A stretch of 48,788 bases of DNA. Source: Myxococcota bacterium. Its GTDB lineage: Bacteria > Myxococcota_A > Polyangia > Polyangiales > Polyangiaceae. Every line of letters begins with the position of its first letter. Within the stretch, counting starts at the first letter, position 1. Made by a program: the position numbers and the translations under genes. The stretch spans positions 1 through 48,788 of the forward strand of contig CAUJEM010000120.1 in the NCBI GenBank assembly GCA_963169915.1, written 5' to 3'. The notes beneath the pieces were generated by a model that was not told where the DNA came from, ran no database searches, and was given only the letters and a program-made list of their open reading frames with translations. Below, piece by piece: positions 15,240 to 24,736 of the stretch.

Positions 15240-16249
15240 CCGTCGGCCTCTGCCGCGGCGCCCCCGCGCCGCCCAGCGCCGCGCACTAGCTGCCTGACGT
15301 GGTAGGCGCGCTTGTTCTGTGACTCGTGGTAGGTGCGGCTGAGCACGTCCGCCACGAGGCCCAAGCTGAGCAGCTGCACGCCCACGACGATGAGCAGCAC
15401 GCCGAGCAGCAAGAGCGGCCGCGCCGCGAGGTTCTGGTGGTAGAGCAGCTTCTCCACCACCAGCGCCAGGCACAAGACGAAGCCCAGGAACCCGGAGACG
15501 AGCCCGGCGAGGCCGAACACCTGCATGGGGCGCACCAGGTAGCTCTGCATGAAGCGCACCGTGATGAGGTCGAGCACTACCCTCACCGTGCGCCCGATGC
15601 CGTACTTGCTCACCCCGAAGCGCCGCGCGCGGTGGTTGACGGCCAGCTCCTTCACGCTCACCCCGACCCACCCGGCGATGGCCGGGATGAAGCGGTGCAT
15701 CTCGCCGTAGAGGCGCAGCTCCTTGGCGACCTCCCGCGTCATGGCCTTGAGCGTGCAGCCGTAGTCATGCAGCTTCACCCCGGTGGTCACGCTGATGATC
15801 CGGTTGGCGATCATGGAGGGGAGCTTGCGGTTGAGGAAGGCGTCTTGGCGGTTGGCGCGCCAGCCCGCCACGAGATCATAGCCCTCGTCCAGCAGGGCCA
15901 GCATGCGGGGGATGTCCGCCGGATCATTCTGCAGATCAGCGTCCATGAGCACCACCTTCGCGCCGCGGGCCGCGTCCAGGCCCGCCTGGAGCGCGGCCGT
16001 CTGCCCGAAGTTTCTCCGGAAGCGCACCAGGACGAGCGAGGGATCACCCCGAGAGGCCTCCAGCAGCGCTGCGTAGCTGCCGTCCCTCGAGCCGTCGTCC
16101 ACGCACACCAGCTCATAGCTGAGCCCCGTGGGATCGAGGGCGCCGTGCAGCTCCGCCAGCAGCAGCGGGACGTTCTCCTCCTCGTTGTAGACGGGGATGA
16201 CGACGCTCAGGGCGAGCGCCGGTGCTTGCTGAAGATCCTCGATCTGCAC
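15236..16249 (-). CDS. Membrane GT2 glycosyltransferase (ArnC/GtrB-like)
   Basis: 337 residues from a GTG with Shine-Dalgarno GGAGGA upstream. The N-terminal GT2 domain has SVVIPVYNEEENVP, VCVDDGSRDGS, RRNFGQTAALQAG, the metal-binding MDADLQNDP, and KLHDYGCTLKAM. Two C-terminal membrane segments (about residues 235-260 and 270-295) match the polyisoprenyl-phosphate glycosyltransferases ArnC, GtrB and DpmS-type bacterial enzymes. It would attach a sugar to undecaprenyl phosphate. Third gene of a minus-strand run after the DUF2079 and flippase-like genes. Donor sugar unknown. Confidence 0.87.
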   Translation of the reverse strand: MQIEDLQQAPALALSVVIPVYNEEENVPLLLAELHGALDPTGLSYELVCVDDGSRDGSYAALLEASRGDPSLVLVRFRRNFGQTAALQAGLDAARGAKVVLMDADLQNDPADIPRMLALLDEGYDLVAGWRANRQDAFLNRKLPSMIANRIISVTTGVKLHDYGCTLKAMTREVAKELRLYGEMHRFIPAIAGWVGVSVKELAVNHRARRFGVSKYGIGRTVRVVLDLITVRFMQSYLVRPMQVFGLAGLVSGFLGFVLCLALVVEKLLYHQNLAARPLLLLGVLLIVVGVQLLSLGLVADVLSRTYHESQNKRAYHVRQLVRGAGRRGGAAAEADG

Positions 16250-16316
16250 GAACGTCCTCCGAACTGACGCGAGGTGGGCTCACGCCGCCCACGCCGTGGC
16301 GATGCTGGGCCTCATA

Positions 16317-17303
16317 CTATGGCGCAGGAGGCCTGCGTACCCGCGCCAGCACGGCGCGGGCGATTATCCACGTCCCCACGTCCGCCACCAGCGAGGCCAC
16401 CCGGGCCGTCACCGCCGTGACGACGGCCGAGGCCGCGCCCACGGCCGGCGCCAGCCCGACCGAGAGCACCGCCTCGCGCACGCCGGCGCCCGCGGGGGCC
16501 ACGAGCGCGAGGAACCCCGCGAGCGGCGCCAAGATGAGCACCCCGAAGCCCGCGCGCGCGGCGGGCCAGGCCGCGCCGACCGACTGCGCGAGCAGCACCC
16601 CATGCACCCCCCAGCAGCACCAGTTGACCGCGTGCATCAGCGGGACCCGCAGCGGCAAGAGCGGCCCCTGGCCGCCCTCACCCGTCAGCCGGGTGAGGGC
16701 GCGCGGGAGCCGCCGACGATCGACGCCGAGCAGCAGGACGACCACCACGGCGAAGACCCCGGTCAGCACCAGCGCGCCCAGCCCCATCACCTCCATCAGC
16801 CCGCTGCCGCCGCTGCTCCACGCGGCGACGCTCCCGAAGCCCAAGGCGCCACCCACCGCCAGCCAGCTGATGTGCTCGATGCCGACCGAGGAGGCGATGA
16901 GCACGCCCTTGACGCCGAGCGTCCCCGCCCCGGCGATCCGCACCAGCGGCAAGCCCACCTTTCCCGGCGTGTAGCGCGCCATCTGAGAGTCGAGGTAGAG
17001 GGCGATGGCCGCCGCGCGCGGGACGCGACGCCCCGCGAGGTGGTCGACGAGCCACACCCACGCCACCGCCTGCGCGAAGGCCGCCAGCACGATGGGCAAG
17101 AGCGAGGCGAGCAGCGGCCCCCAGCGCAGCGACACCCCGCGCGTGTCCCAGCGCTCCGCGAGATCGTAGGCGGCGTAGGCCACGAAGCAGAGGGCCAGCG
17201 TCACCATCAGCGGACGCAGCGCCCGCTTGACGGCGCCCAGATCCGGCGGGCGTCGAGGCTCGCTCGACGCACCCGGTGGCAGCGCTGGCTCGCCCTCGCC
17301 CAC
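16317..17303 (-). CDS. Flippase-like membrane protein (LPG synthase TM/YbhN family)
   Basis: 328 residues with about eight hydrophobic segments. The N-terminal YLDSQMARYTPGKVGLPLVR block and the C-terminal PAGAGVREAVLS block are the two conserved signatures of the lysylphosphatidylglycerol synthetase transmembrane/UPF0104 family. Members occur next to polyprenyl-phosphate glycosyltransferases and are proposed to move lipid-linked sugars across the membrane; that role is not proven for this subgroup. It starts 10 nt after the DUF2079 gene and precedes the GT2 gene, suggesting one operon. Confidence 0.8.
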   Translation of the reverse strand: MGEGEPALPPGASSEPRRPPDLGAVKRALRPLMVTLALCFVAYAAYDLAERWDTRGVSLRWGPLLASLLPIVLAAFAQAVAWVWLVDHLAGRRVPRAAAIALYLDSQMARYTPGKVGLPLVRIAGAGTLGVKGVLIASSVGIEHISWLAVGGALGFGSVAAWSSGGSGLMEVMGLGALVLTGVFAVVVVLLLGVDRRRLPRALTRLTGEGGQGPLLPLRVPLMHAVNWCCWGVHGVLLAQSVGAAWPAARAGFGVLILAPLAGFLALVAPAGAGVREAVLSVGLAPAVGAASAVVTAVTARVASLVADVGTWIIARAVLARVRRPPAP

Positions 17304-17313
17304 GGAGCTGGCC

Positions 17314-19425
17314 CTACAGCTTCCAGTCCGTCATGAGCTGGGCGTTGCCCGAGGTGTCGTGGCCCTTGCGCAAGACGGCGAGCTCACCGACGCGACGCAC
17401 CACCCCGAAGCTCCCGTTGACGAGCAGCTCCTTGAGCTTCGGCTTGGTGCGCTCGAGGCCCAGCTCCTTGGAGCTGGCCAGGATCCACTCTGCCGCCCGT
17501 GGACCGTGCCGCATGGTGTAGATGTTCATCCGGGCAGAGACGTGCGCCCCGATGTTCTCAGTGGCCGCGAGCGAGGCGTCCGGGGGGATGGTCTGGATGA
17601 TCTCTTGCAGGTCACGGTAGCGCTCGGCGTCCTGCTCCGTGTAGTCGAACCTGATGAGGAAATAGCCCCCACGAAACGTGTCGGGGCGGCGAGAGAACGC
17701 GCCCAGGTTGTAGGTCATCACCGCGCTGGCGAAGCCCAGCGCCACGAGCGCTCCGCGCTGCTTGGCGTGTCCGCTGGCGCGCCGGATGGCCGCCAGCACC
17801 AGCGGCGTGACGAGGAACAGGTAGGGGGCCCAGTGCATCACGTACTGGAACGTGTGCATCGTCAGCGGCTTACCGTTGGTGGCGAGGAGCGTGAGGATGC
17901 TGCCGGGGATGAGCGCCGCCCACGCCCACCAGCGCCGGACGGGCAGGAACGCGACGGGCAGGAGCAGGTGCATCAGGTATAAGAGCTTGTCCTTCTCGAC
18001 GATCTTGCTGAGCACGAAGAGCGGGTTGCTCACGAGCGTCTTGATGACGCTCCCGAAGCCCTTCTCGCCCGGGGCGAAGAGGCCCTTGTACATGTCCGGG
18101 AACCACCAGTCGCCGGACTTCTCCATCCACACGAAGCGCAGGTACACGAACCACGCCGTGCTCACCAGCGCCATCACGAGCCCCAGCTTGGGGCGGTGCC
18201 CCGACAGCAGCAGGAAGGTGCCCATCACCGCCAGCCCGATGGGCATGTCTTCGCGAGAGACGAGCGCCCAGAAGTACGCAAAGACGAAGATACCCCAGCG
18301 CTTGGAGTCCGCTGCCCAGGCGGCGGTGAGCACCCACAGGCTCCCGGACATGATGTAGTTGGTCTCGTAGAAGTTGGCGCTCTGCATGGGGTAGTAGCAG
18401 ACCCACGCCAAGGCCAGCACCATGGCCACCCAGTCCGAGACGTGCCTCCGGGCGAAGGCATACAGCGGGAGCGCGCCCGCGCCGAGCATCGCCGCCTGCG
18501 CGACGAGCAAGGTCTCCGCGCGCGGCCAGAGCTTGAAGAAGGGCCAGAGGAAGTACTGCCCGAACTTCGCGTGGTTGGCCAGGTACTTCTCCGGCGCCTC
18601 CGGGAACACCAGCGTGCTGTACATGTGCTTGCCGTGGAGCGAGGCGTACAGGAGCTGGGTGTTGATCCCGAGATCGAACAGGTGCGTCTGCAGCTTGTAG
18701 TGCCAGCGCAGCGTGTAAAAGCCGAAGAACAGCGCGTAGCCCACGGCGGCGAGCACCGCGACGCCGAGGGGCGTCGCGCGGAGGAGCCGCTGGGGGGTCT
18801 TGCGCCCCAGCCAGCTCCACGCCCGGCTCATGACGGCGGGCACGTGGCTCCCCGCCTGAGACACCAGCAGCTCGACCAGCAGCGCTCCCACCAGCACCGA
18901 GGGCAGCAGCGCCTCGGGGCGATCTTTCCAGATCCGATAGCGGAAGAAGACCGGCAGCAGGGGCAGCGCCGCCAGCGGTGACAGCCACCAGCACCAGCGC
19001 TCCACGGGCGGAAGCGGTAGCCGGCGCCAGAGCCGCACGCCGAGCACCACGAGCACCAGGAGGGCGCCCAGCGCGGCACCACCGACGAGGCTCTTGATGA
19101 GCGCCATCCGCCCGGGCATCTCCAGGGCGTTGTCGCGGATGAAATCCGTCACCCACCGCGCCCGGAAGCTGAGCTGGAGCCAGGCCACCAGCGCGGCACC
19201 CAGCGCAGCGGCCAGCGCCACCGCGCGCGCCGCCGAGCCCCAGCGGTCCGACAGCGCCGCGTCGACCGCCGCGTCGCGGAGGGGCGTCGCGAGCCGCGCT
19301 GCGCGCCGCGCCGCCCAGCGCTCTCGCCAACCCCGAGGCCCGGGCGGCGGCGCCGTCAAAGCCACGCCCTCGTCGGACGCCCCGGTGGACGGTGCAGCTT
19401 CAGCGGAGTTATCGGGTGGAAGCAT
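17314..19425 (-). CDS. DUF2079 polytopic membrane protein (GT-C-like)
   Basis: 703 residues with about twelve hydrophobic segments. An N-terminal cytoplasmic stretch of about 60 residues is Arg-rich. The hallmark block HLFDLGINTQLLYASLHGK after the third or fourth membrane segment, with Asp in the first large loop, matches the DUF2079 family, whose topology resembles GT-C glycosyltransferases that use lipid-linked sugars. A C-terminal soluble part (about residues 600-703) with IPPDASLAATENIGAHVSAR is also typical. First gene of the minus-strand lipid-sugar run; activity is not established for the family. Confidence 0.8.
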   Translation of the reverse strand: MLPPDNSAEAAPSTGASDEGVALTAPPPGPRGWRERWAARRAARLATPLRDAAVDAALSDRWGSAARAVALAAALGAALVAWLQLSFRARWVTDFIRDNALEMPGRMALIKSLVGGAALGALLVLVVLGVRLWRRLPLPPVERWCWWLSPLAALPLLPVFFRYRIWKDRPEALLPSVLVGALLVELLVSQAGSHVPAVMSRAWSWLGRKTPQRLLRATPLGVAVLAAVGYALFFGFYTLRWHYKLQTHLFDLGINTQLLYASLHGKHMYSTLVFPEAPEKYLANHAKFGQYFLWPFFKLWPRAETLLVAQAAMLGAGALPLYAFARRHVSDWVAMVLALAWVCYYPMQSANFYETNYIMSGSLWVLTAAWAADSKRWGIFVFAYFWALVSREDMPIGLAVMGTFLLLSGHRPKLGLVMALVSTAWFVYLRFVWMEKSGDWWFPDMYKGLFAPGEKGFGSVIKTLVSNPLFVLSKIVEKDKLLYLMHLLLPVAFLPVRRWWAWAALIPGSILTLLATNGKPLTMHTFQYVMHWAPYLFLVTPLVLAAIRRASGHAKQRGALVALGFASAVMTYNLGAFSRRPDTFRGGYFLIRFDYTEQDAERYRDLQEIIQTIPPDASLAATENIGAHVSARMNIYTMRHGPRAAEWILASSKELGLERTKPKLKELLVNGSFGVVRRVGELAVLRKGHDTSGNAQLMTDWKL

Positions 19426-19574
19426 GACGCAGGAGTGGGGCTTGGTCCCTGACCCACGCCACCCTGAGCGGCCCAGAGCGGTCGGGGACCCGGGTCTACC
19501 AAGGGCACGCCGAGACGACCAGGCCGGAGTGACCTACGAGGTCGATCCCCAGCGCCAGCGGACCGGCGCCGTGC

Positions 19575-19580
19575 TAGGGT
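19575..19580 (+). promoter_or_regulatory. Candidate -10 element, Cys-rich lipoprotein
   Basis: TAGGGT (TANNNT) lies 39 nt before the ATG at 19620 and only 9 nt before an in-frame GTG at 19590. If the GTG is the true start the transcript would be leaderless. Confidence 0.35.
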
Positions 19581-19619
19581 GCCTCGCCAGTGGCTACTGC
19601 CCATCGACGGTCATTCCCC

Positions 19620-20567
19620 ATGCTGCACCTCTCTCGCCGCTCCTGGTTCTACGGTCTGCTCACGTCGGCGTTCGTCGTCGCCTGTGGCGCAAAATCCCAA
19701 ATTGATTTCGGGGGCGGCGACCCGGGCCCGGGGACAGTCGGCGTCTGCGGTCAAGATCAAGACACCTGCACCGTCTGCACCTGCGACTCCTGCCGCCAGC
19801 CCCTCGACGCCTGTGACGAGCTGGAGGGCTGCCGTGAGATCCTGAGCTGCGCCAATGAGTCGCAGTGCAGCGGGCTCTATTGTTACCTCACGGCCTGTCA
19901 GGACACCATCGACGCCGCCGGGGGGCCTTTCAGTGACCCCGCAGCGCGTGCCCAGCAGGTCATCAACTGCCAGCAAGCCAAGGGCTGTGAGTGCGGCGGG
20001 AGCACCAACACCGGCGGCACCGGCGGCGGCGCGGGCACCGGCGGCAGCGCTGGCACGAGCGGCTCCGGCGGCAGCGCCGGGACGGCGGGCACCGGAGGCG
20101 GCGCGGGCTCGGGCGGCAGCGCCGGGACGGCGGGCACTGGCGGCGTCTCGGGCTCCAGTGGCACCGGCGGCGTCTCGGGCTCGGGCGGCATCTCGGGCTC
20201 GGGCGGTAGGGCCGGCTCGGGCGGCAGGGCTGGCTCCGGGGGTGGCGGCCCGATCGGTGGCGTCATCGACTGCGTGCGCTGCGTCACCAACGACTGCCCG
20301 GGCGCCCAAGAGTGCCTGCTCGACACGAGCTGCCGCAACGGCGCCTCCTGTGCGCTCCAGCGCTGCATGACGGGGGGCTTGGACATCAGCTGCCTCACCG
20401 GGTGCTTCAACGGCGACATCGGCGCGGCCATGAAGGCCTTCCAGGCAGTGTCCTGCGTCGCCACCAAGTGCGGCTCCACCTGCGGGGGTCTCATCCCTGG
20501 CGCTGGCGGCAGCAGCGGCGGCGGCGGCGGCTTCGGGGGCTTCGGCGCCTTCGGGGGTCGCCCCTGA
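19620..20567 (+). CDS. Cys-rich lipoprotein with two modules joined by a Gly linker
   Basis: 315 residues from the ATG at 19620; an in-frame GTG at 19590 would add ten. The signal peptide ends in the lipobox VVAC, Cys22. Two Cys-dense modules (from about 19812 and 20313) flank a Gly/Ser/Thr/Ala linker of about 75 residues. Both modules show the same C-X5-C-X5-C-X4/5-C spacing followed some 25 residues later by a closing cluster of three Cys, so they look like a duplicated disulphide-bonded unit. A Gly/Phe-rich tail ends the protein. No known domain is recognised; a surface-exposed lipoprotein is the safest call, and such linker lipoproteins are common in Sorangium-like genomes. Confidence 0.8.
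   Translation: MLHLSRRSWFYGLLTSAFVVACGAKSQIDFGGGDPGPGTVGVCGQDQDTCTVCTCDSCRQPLDACDELEGCREILSCANESQCSGLYCYLTACQDTIDAAGGPFSDPAARAQQVINCQQAKGCECGGSTNTGGTGGGAGTGGSAGTSGSGGSAGTAGTGGGAGSGGSAGTAGTGGVSGSSGTGGVSGSGGISGSGGRAGSGGRAGSGGGGPIGGVIDCVRCVTNDCPGAQECLLDTSCRNGASCALQRCMTGGLDISCLTGCFNGDIGAAMKAFQAVSCVATKCGSTCGGLIPGAGGSSGGGGGFGGFGAFGGRP
20005..20245 (+). repeat. Degenerate GGC-rich repeats coding a Gly/Ser linker
   Basis: Imperfect tandem repeats based on GGCGGC, with a longer unit (GGCGGCAGCGCCGGGACGGC) occurring twice about 50 bp apart. They encode a flexible Gly-Ser/Thr/Ala linker between the two Cys modules. Same style as the linker at the left edge of the window but a different unit. Confidence 0.8.
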
Positions 20568-20638
20568 GCCCGAGCCGCTCACCCGGTTCACTCGGCACCC
20601 GCCAACGCCTCAGCCGCTGCGAGCTGCCTGGAGCGCGC

Positions 20639-20644
20639 TAAGCT
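20639..20644 (+). promoter_or_regulatory. Candidate -10 element, TPR-HEAT operon
   Basis: TAAGCT (TANNNT) ends 6 nt before the GTG at 20651, with no Shine-Dalgarno between, predicting a leaderless transcript. Confidence 0.45.
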
Positions 20645-20650
20645 GCGCGC

Positions 20651-23600
20651 GTGGTGTCCTCAGGTCCGCCCCAGCGTCGACGAGGGCTCTGGCGCCTCGC
20701 GCTCGGGCTGGCGCTGACGGCCGGCTTGTCGGCGCCCTCGGCGGCGGCGCAGTTTCACCCTGGCGGACGACGCAAGCCGGCCAAGCCCCCTCGCGGCGCG
20801 CCCGCGCGCCCCGCGACGCCGCCCCGAGAGCCCGCGGAGCGCGAGGGGCCGAGCCGGCAGACCCTCATCGAGCGCTACACCGCGATCGTCTTGGCGCAGC
20901 CGGGCGCACAGTTTCCGCTGCAGCGGCTCGCCCAGCTTTATCGTGAGCGCGACGGCAAGCTCGCGACGCTCATCGCCGAATTCGAGGCACGCAGCCGTCA
21001 GCCCGGAGCGGACGGGTGGAGCGCCCTCATCGCCCTGGCGGGGCTCTATCACCAGGAGGGGCGGCTCGAGGAGGCCCTGCGCAGCTACGCCGCCGCCATC
21101 GAGGCCAAGCCCAGCGCGCCGGCGCCGCTGCTCGCGCTGGGTCGACTCCACGAGGCCCGCGGAGACAAAGGCCGGGCACGCGCGGCCTTCGAGCGAGCGC
21201 TCCCGCTCGTCCAGGACGACACCGAGCGCGAGCAGCTCTTGCGCACGCTGCTCGGGCTCGCCCTCGACGACGATGATCTGCCGGCCGCCAAGCGCTACGG
21301 CGCGCAGCTCGTCGCGCGAGCCAAGGGCTCGTTTTACGCGCGCGCGGAGCTCGGCCGTGAGCTGCTGACGCGCGGGAAATATGCCGAGGCGGTGGCGGAG
21401 TACCGCGAGCTGGTCCGCTCGGCGAGCGGTGACCACCGCGTGCTCGGCCCCGCGCTGAGGGATCTCGGGCACGCGCTGCTCAAGCTGGGCGAGACCACTG
21501 AGGCGCGCAGCGTCCTCGAGCGCGCGCTGGCCACCGCGGCCGGACAGCCCGGCCTGCGCCGTGAGGTGTACCAGCTCCTGGCGGAGCTCTACCGCTCGGA
21601 GCAGCGGCTCCCCGAGCTGCTCACGGAGCTGAAGCGCAAGGGCATGGCAGACCCGGAGGCGCTCGGCGCGATCGCCTCGCTGAGCGAGGAGCTGGGGCGA
21701 CTCCCCGACGCGCTCGGTGCTTGGCGTCAGCTCCTCCAGCGTGAGCCGCGCAGCGTCGAGGCGCGGCTCCGCGTCATCCGGCTCCTGCAGCTGCAGGGAG
21801 AGCTCACGAGCGTCATCCAGGAGTACGAGGCCCTGCTCGCCATCGCGCCCCGCGAGCCCGAGTACGTGTTCTCGCTCGCCGAGGCGCTGCTCCAACACGG
21901 AGACCGCGCGCGCGCCTTGGCCACGGTGGCGCGCCTCGAGGCACGCGCGCGCGGCGACGACGACACGCTGGTGGGCATCAGCGATTTTTACGAGCGGCTG
22001 GGCGAGCCGGCGCGCGCGCGCGCCGTCCTCGAGCGGCTGGCCAGCGGCGGCGCGCGTGATCCGCAGTACCTGGTGGAGCTGGGCAAGCGCTACTGGGCGG
22101 AGGGTGACCAAGCCAAGGCCCTGCAGACCTGGCAGCGGCTCCGACAGCTGATCCCCGACAGGGCTCGCGCCGCGCAGCAGCACGGCGAGGTGCTGCTCGA
22201 GCACGGCCTGGAGGTCGAGGGGCTCGCGGCGTTGGAGGAGGCGCTGAGGCTCAAGCCGGGCAACCCACGGCTGCGTCGGGCCCTCGCGCTCGGGCGCGAG
22301 CGCAGCGCGGCGGGCCGCCCCACCGCCGAGCGCGCGGCGCGCTACGCGCGCGCCCTCGGCCTCTGGGAGGCGCTGCTCGCCGAGACCCCTCGGGATGCGG
22401 TCGCCGCGCGAGAAGCGCGCACCAAGATCGTGACGCTCTGGGGCCTCACCCAGCAGCTCGAGGCGCGCGTCGCGGCGCTCGAGCGCCTGCTCGCTGCAAC
22501 GCCGCCCGATCTCGAGGCAGGGCGGCTGCTGGCGGAGGTCTTGCTCAAGCTCCAGCGGCTCCCCGCCGCCGAGGCGACGCTCCGGCGGGTCATCGGCGCC
22601 GCCCCGGGAGACGTGGGGAGCCTCGCCGCGCTCGAGCGCGTGCTGCTCCAACAACGCCGGCTCTCCGACGCCATCGACGTCCTCGCGCGCTTGCTCGAGG
22701 CAGACCCCCAGCGAGCGCGTGACTACTACCAGCGTATGGCCCAATACGCCGCGGAGCTCTATCGCGACGCCGACGCCATCGCCTACGCCACGCGCGCCGT
22801 GGAGCTGGCGCCGGAGGACGCCGAGGGGTTCCGGAGGCTCGCGGAGCTGCACCGTCGCCGCCAAGACCTCCCTCGCGCCATCAGCGCCTACCGACAGGCC
22901 TTGATGCGCAACGACCGACTGTTCTCCGTGCACCTGCAGCTCGCGGACTTGCTCATCGCGCAGGGGGAGCCCGCGGAGGCGCAACGGCTCTTGCGGCGCG
23001 TCCTCCGCTCGGCGCCGGACGAAGAGCTCGTCGCTCGAGCGGCGCGGCTCGGCACGCGCGCCGCCACCACCCCGGCCGAGACGGAGGCGCTCGAGCGCGA
23101 GCTCCTGGCGCTCTCGCTCACGCACCCGAGCAAGCCGCTCTACCGTCGGCTGCTGCTGGAGCTCTATCAGGCGGCGCTCGCCCCGCTGCTCCAAGCCCTC
23201 CAGTCTCCCGAGCCTGCGCGCGCCGAGGCCGCGCGCCGAGCGCTCGGCAAGCTCGGAGAGCGCGCGGTCAAGCCGCTGCTGGACGCGCTCACCGACGACG
23301 ACGAGGACGAGCAGCGCACCGCGCTCGAGCTGCTCGCGGCCCTGCGCCACCCGGGTGCCGCCACGGCCTTGTTCGTCTTCGCCACGGGTGAGGCGCCCGT
23401 CGAGCTGCGGCTGCGGGCCATGACGACCGTCGCGGCGCTGAGCGACGCCGCGCTGTTGCCGCGCCTGAGCGGCTGGCTCGCGCCGGCCGGCGTCGTCAGC
23501 GCGGACGACACCGACCCCGTCACCGTCATGGCGGCCTGGGCCGCGGCCAGCCTCCGTGAGCCCAAGGCGGCGCCGCTGCTGCTCCGGCTGAGCGAGAGCC

Positions 23601-24736
23601 CAGCACCCAAGCTCGCGGCGCTCGGCGCGCTGGGGCTCGGGCTGCTCCGCGCCAATTCCGCGGCCGCGTCGCTCACGGCCCTCGCGCAGGCCCCCGAGGC
23701 CGGCGTCCCGACCCGCGCCGCGGCGGTCTTCGCGCTCGGCGTCCTCGCGGGCCGTGGGGACGTCACCGTGGCCGAGGCGCTCGTCGACGCCGGAGATCCG
23801 CGGCTCCGCGCCGAGGCGCTGATCGCGCTAGCGCGCCGAGGGAGCCCCCGCGCCGAGGCCGCCCTCGCCGAGGCGCTCTTGAGCCGAGAGCCGCTCCTCG
23901 CCGCGGCCGCCGAGCACGCCGCGCTGCTCTTGGTGAGCCCGGGCGCGCCGCTCCCCAGCCCCCCGCCACCCACGGCGGGCCCGCTCGACGTCGAGCAACT
24001 CCTGCTCGACCTACGGCCAGGGGGCTTCGATGCGCAGACGCGCGTGCGCGCCGCCGAGCGCCTCGCGGCGGCGCTCGCTCAGGCGGCGGCGAGCGCCGCG
24101 CGGAGCTCGCCGGAGCAGGCGCGCCACCTCGCCTCGCTCCTCGGCGGCAGCGGCCCGCGCGAGCTGCTCCCGCTCTCACGGGGACTGCAAGGTGCCACGC
24201 CGGAGCTGCGCCAGCGCCTCGAGCGCGTCGCGGAGCGGGTGGCCAGCGCGATCGAGCCCGCGTTCCTCGCCCTCGCGCAGCACTCGGCGCCAGAGCTGCG
24301 GCGCCTCGCCATCGAGTTTTTGGCGACGCGCGCCACCCCGGAGGCGCGCGCGGCGCTGCTCGGGCGCCTCCACGACGAGGAGGTCGAGGTGCGCCGGGCC
24401 GCACTCGACGCCATCACGCGCGCGCGGCCCTCCGGCGTCGCCGGCGCGCTGCTCGGGCTCGTGTCGGATGCCACGGAGCCCGCGTGGCCGCTCCGACGTC
24501 AGGCGGCGCTCGCGCTCGGAGCGGAGCTGGACGGGGCCGCGCCCGACGCCGTCCGGGAGGCCCTGACGCGGGCGCTCGACGCGGACCCGTACGCGCTGGT
24601 CCGGGAGGCCGCGGCCATCGCGCTCGGGCGCCGCTTCGCGCAGCAGGCGGCCAAGGCCCTCCGGCGCGCGGCCGCGCAGGATCCCGAGGCGAGGGTTCGC
24701 GGCGCGGCGCGGCGTGCGCTAGGGGAGGCTCCATGA
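20651..24736 (+). CDS. Large exported TPR-HEAT repeat protein
   Basis: 1361 residues from a GTG at 20651 (a second GTG follows at 20654). The N-terminus is a signal peptide (RRRGLWRLALGLALTAGLSAPSAAA), so the protein is probably periplasmic or exported. Residues from about 65 to 830 are tetratricopeptide repeats, visible as recurring ALLALGRLHEARGDK, AEYRELV and AIDVLARLLEADP helices. From about 855 to the end the pattern changes to HEAT/armadillo repeats (for example LGKLGERAVKPLLDAL, ALGALGLGLLRA). A double scaffold like this binds proteins; the partner is unknown. The stop overlaps the next start as ATGA, so the two products are probably made in step. Confidence 0.85.
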   Translation: MVSSGPPQRRRGLWRLALGLALTAGLSAPSAAAQFHPGGRRKPAKPPRGAPARPATPPREPAEREGPSRQTLIERYTAIVLAQPGAQFPLQRLAQLYRERDGKLATLIAEFEARSRQPGADGWSALIALAGLYHQEGRLEEALRSYAAAIEAKPSAPAPLLALGRLHEARGDKGRARAAFERALPLVQDDTEREQLLRTLLGLALDDDDLPAAKRYGAQLVARAKGSFYARAELGRELLTRGKYAEAVAEYRELVRSASGDHRVLGPALRDLGHALLKLGETTEARSVLERALATAAGQPGLRREVYQLLAELYRSEQRLPELLTELKRKGMADPEALGAIASLSEELGRLPDALGAWRQLLQREPRSVEARLRVIRLLQLQGELTSVIQEYEALLAIAPREPEYVFSLAEALLQHGDRARALATVARLEARARGDDDTLVGISDFYERLGEPARARAVLERLASGGARDPQYLVELGKRYWAEGDQAKALQTWQRLRQLIPDRARAAQQHGEVLLEHGLEVEGLAALEEALRLKPGNPRLRRALALGRERSAAGRPTAERAARYARALGLWEALLAETPRDAVAAREARTKIVTLWGLTQQLEARVAALERLLAATPPDLEAGRLLAEVLLKLQRLPAAEATLRRVIGAAPGDVGSLAALERVLLQQRRLSDAIDVLARLLEADPQRARDYYQRMAQYAAELYRDADAIAYATRAVELAPEDAEGFRRLAELHRRRQDLPRAISAYRQALMRNDRLFSVHLQLADLLIAQGEPAEAQRLLRRVLRSAPDEELVARAARLGTRAATTPAETEALERELLALSLTHPSKPLYRRLLLELYQAALAPLLQALQSPEPARAEAARRALGKLGERAVKPLLDALTDDDEDEQRTALELLAALRHPGAATALFVFATGEAPVELRLRAMTTVAALSDAALLPRLSGWLAPAGVVSADDTDPVTVMAAWAAASLREPKAAPLLLRLSESPAPKLAALGALGLGLLRANSAAASLTALAQAPEAGVPTRAAAVFALGVLAGRGDVTVAEALVDAGDPRLRAEALIALARRGSPRAEAALAEALLSREPLLAAAAEHAALLLVSPGAPLPSPPPPTAGPLDVEQLLLDLRPGGFDAQTRVRAAERLAAALAQAAASAARSSPEQARHLASLLGGSGPRELLPLSRGLQGATPELRQRLERVAERVASAIEPAFLALAQHSAPELRRLAIEFLATRATPEARAALLGRLHDEEVEVRRAALDAITRARPSGVAGALLGLVSDATEPAWPLRRQAALALGAELDGAAPDAVREALTRALDADPYALVREAAAIALGRRFAQQAAKALRRAAAQDPEARVRGAARRALGEAP

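Noticed and set aside
16222..16974. Plus-strand open frame with a Thr/Ser/Pro-rich protein
   Set aside because: Shadow of the flippase-like gene; composition reflects antisense reading of a GC-rich membrane protein gene.
20005..20245. Possible CRISPR-like or minisatellite array
   Set aside because: Repeats are degenerate, in frame and encode a Gly-rich linker; there are no unique spacers.
20660..23350. Long minus-strand open frame of 896 codons
   Set aside because: Antisense to the TPR-HEAT gene. Rich in Arg, Gln and Glu from codon-shift of Ala/Leu/Arg; no domain seen.
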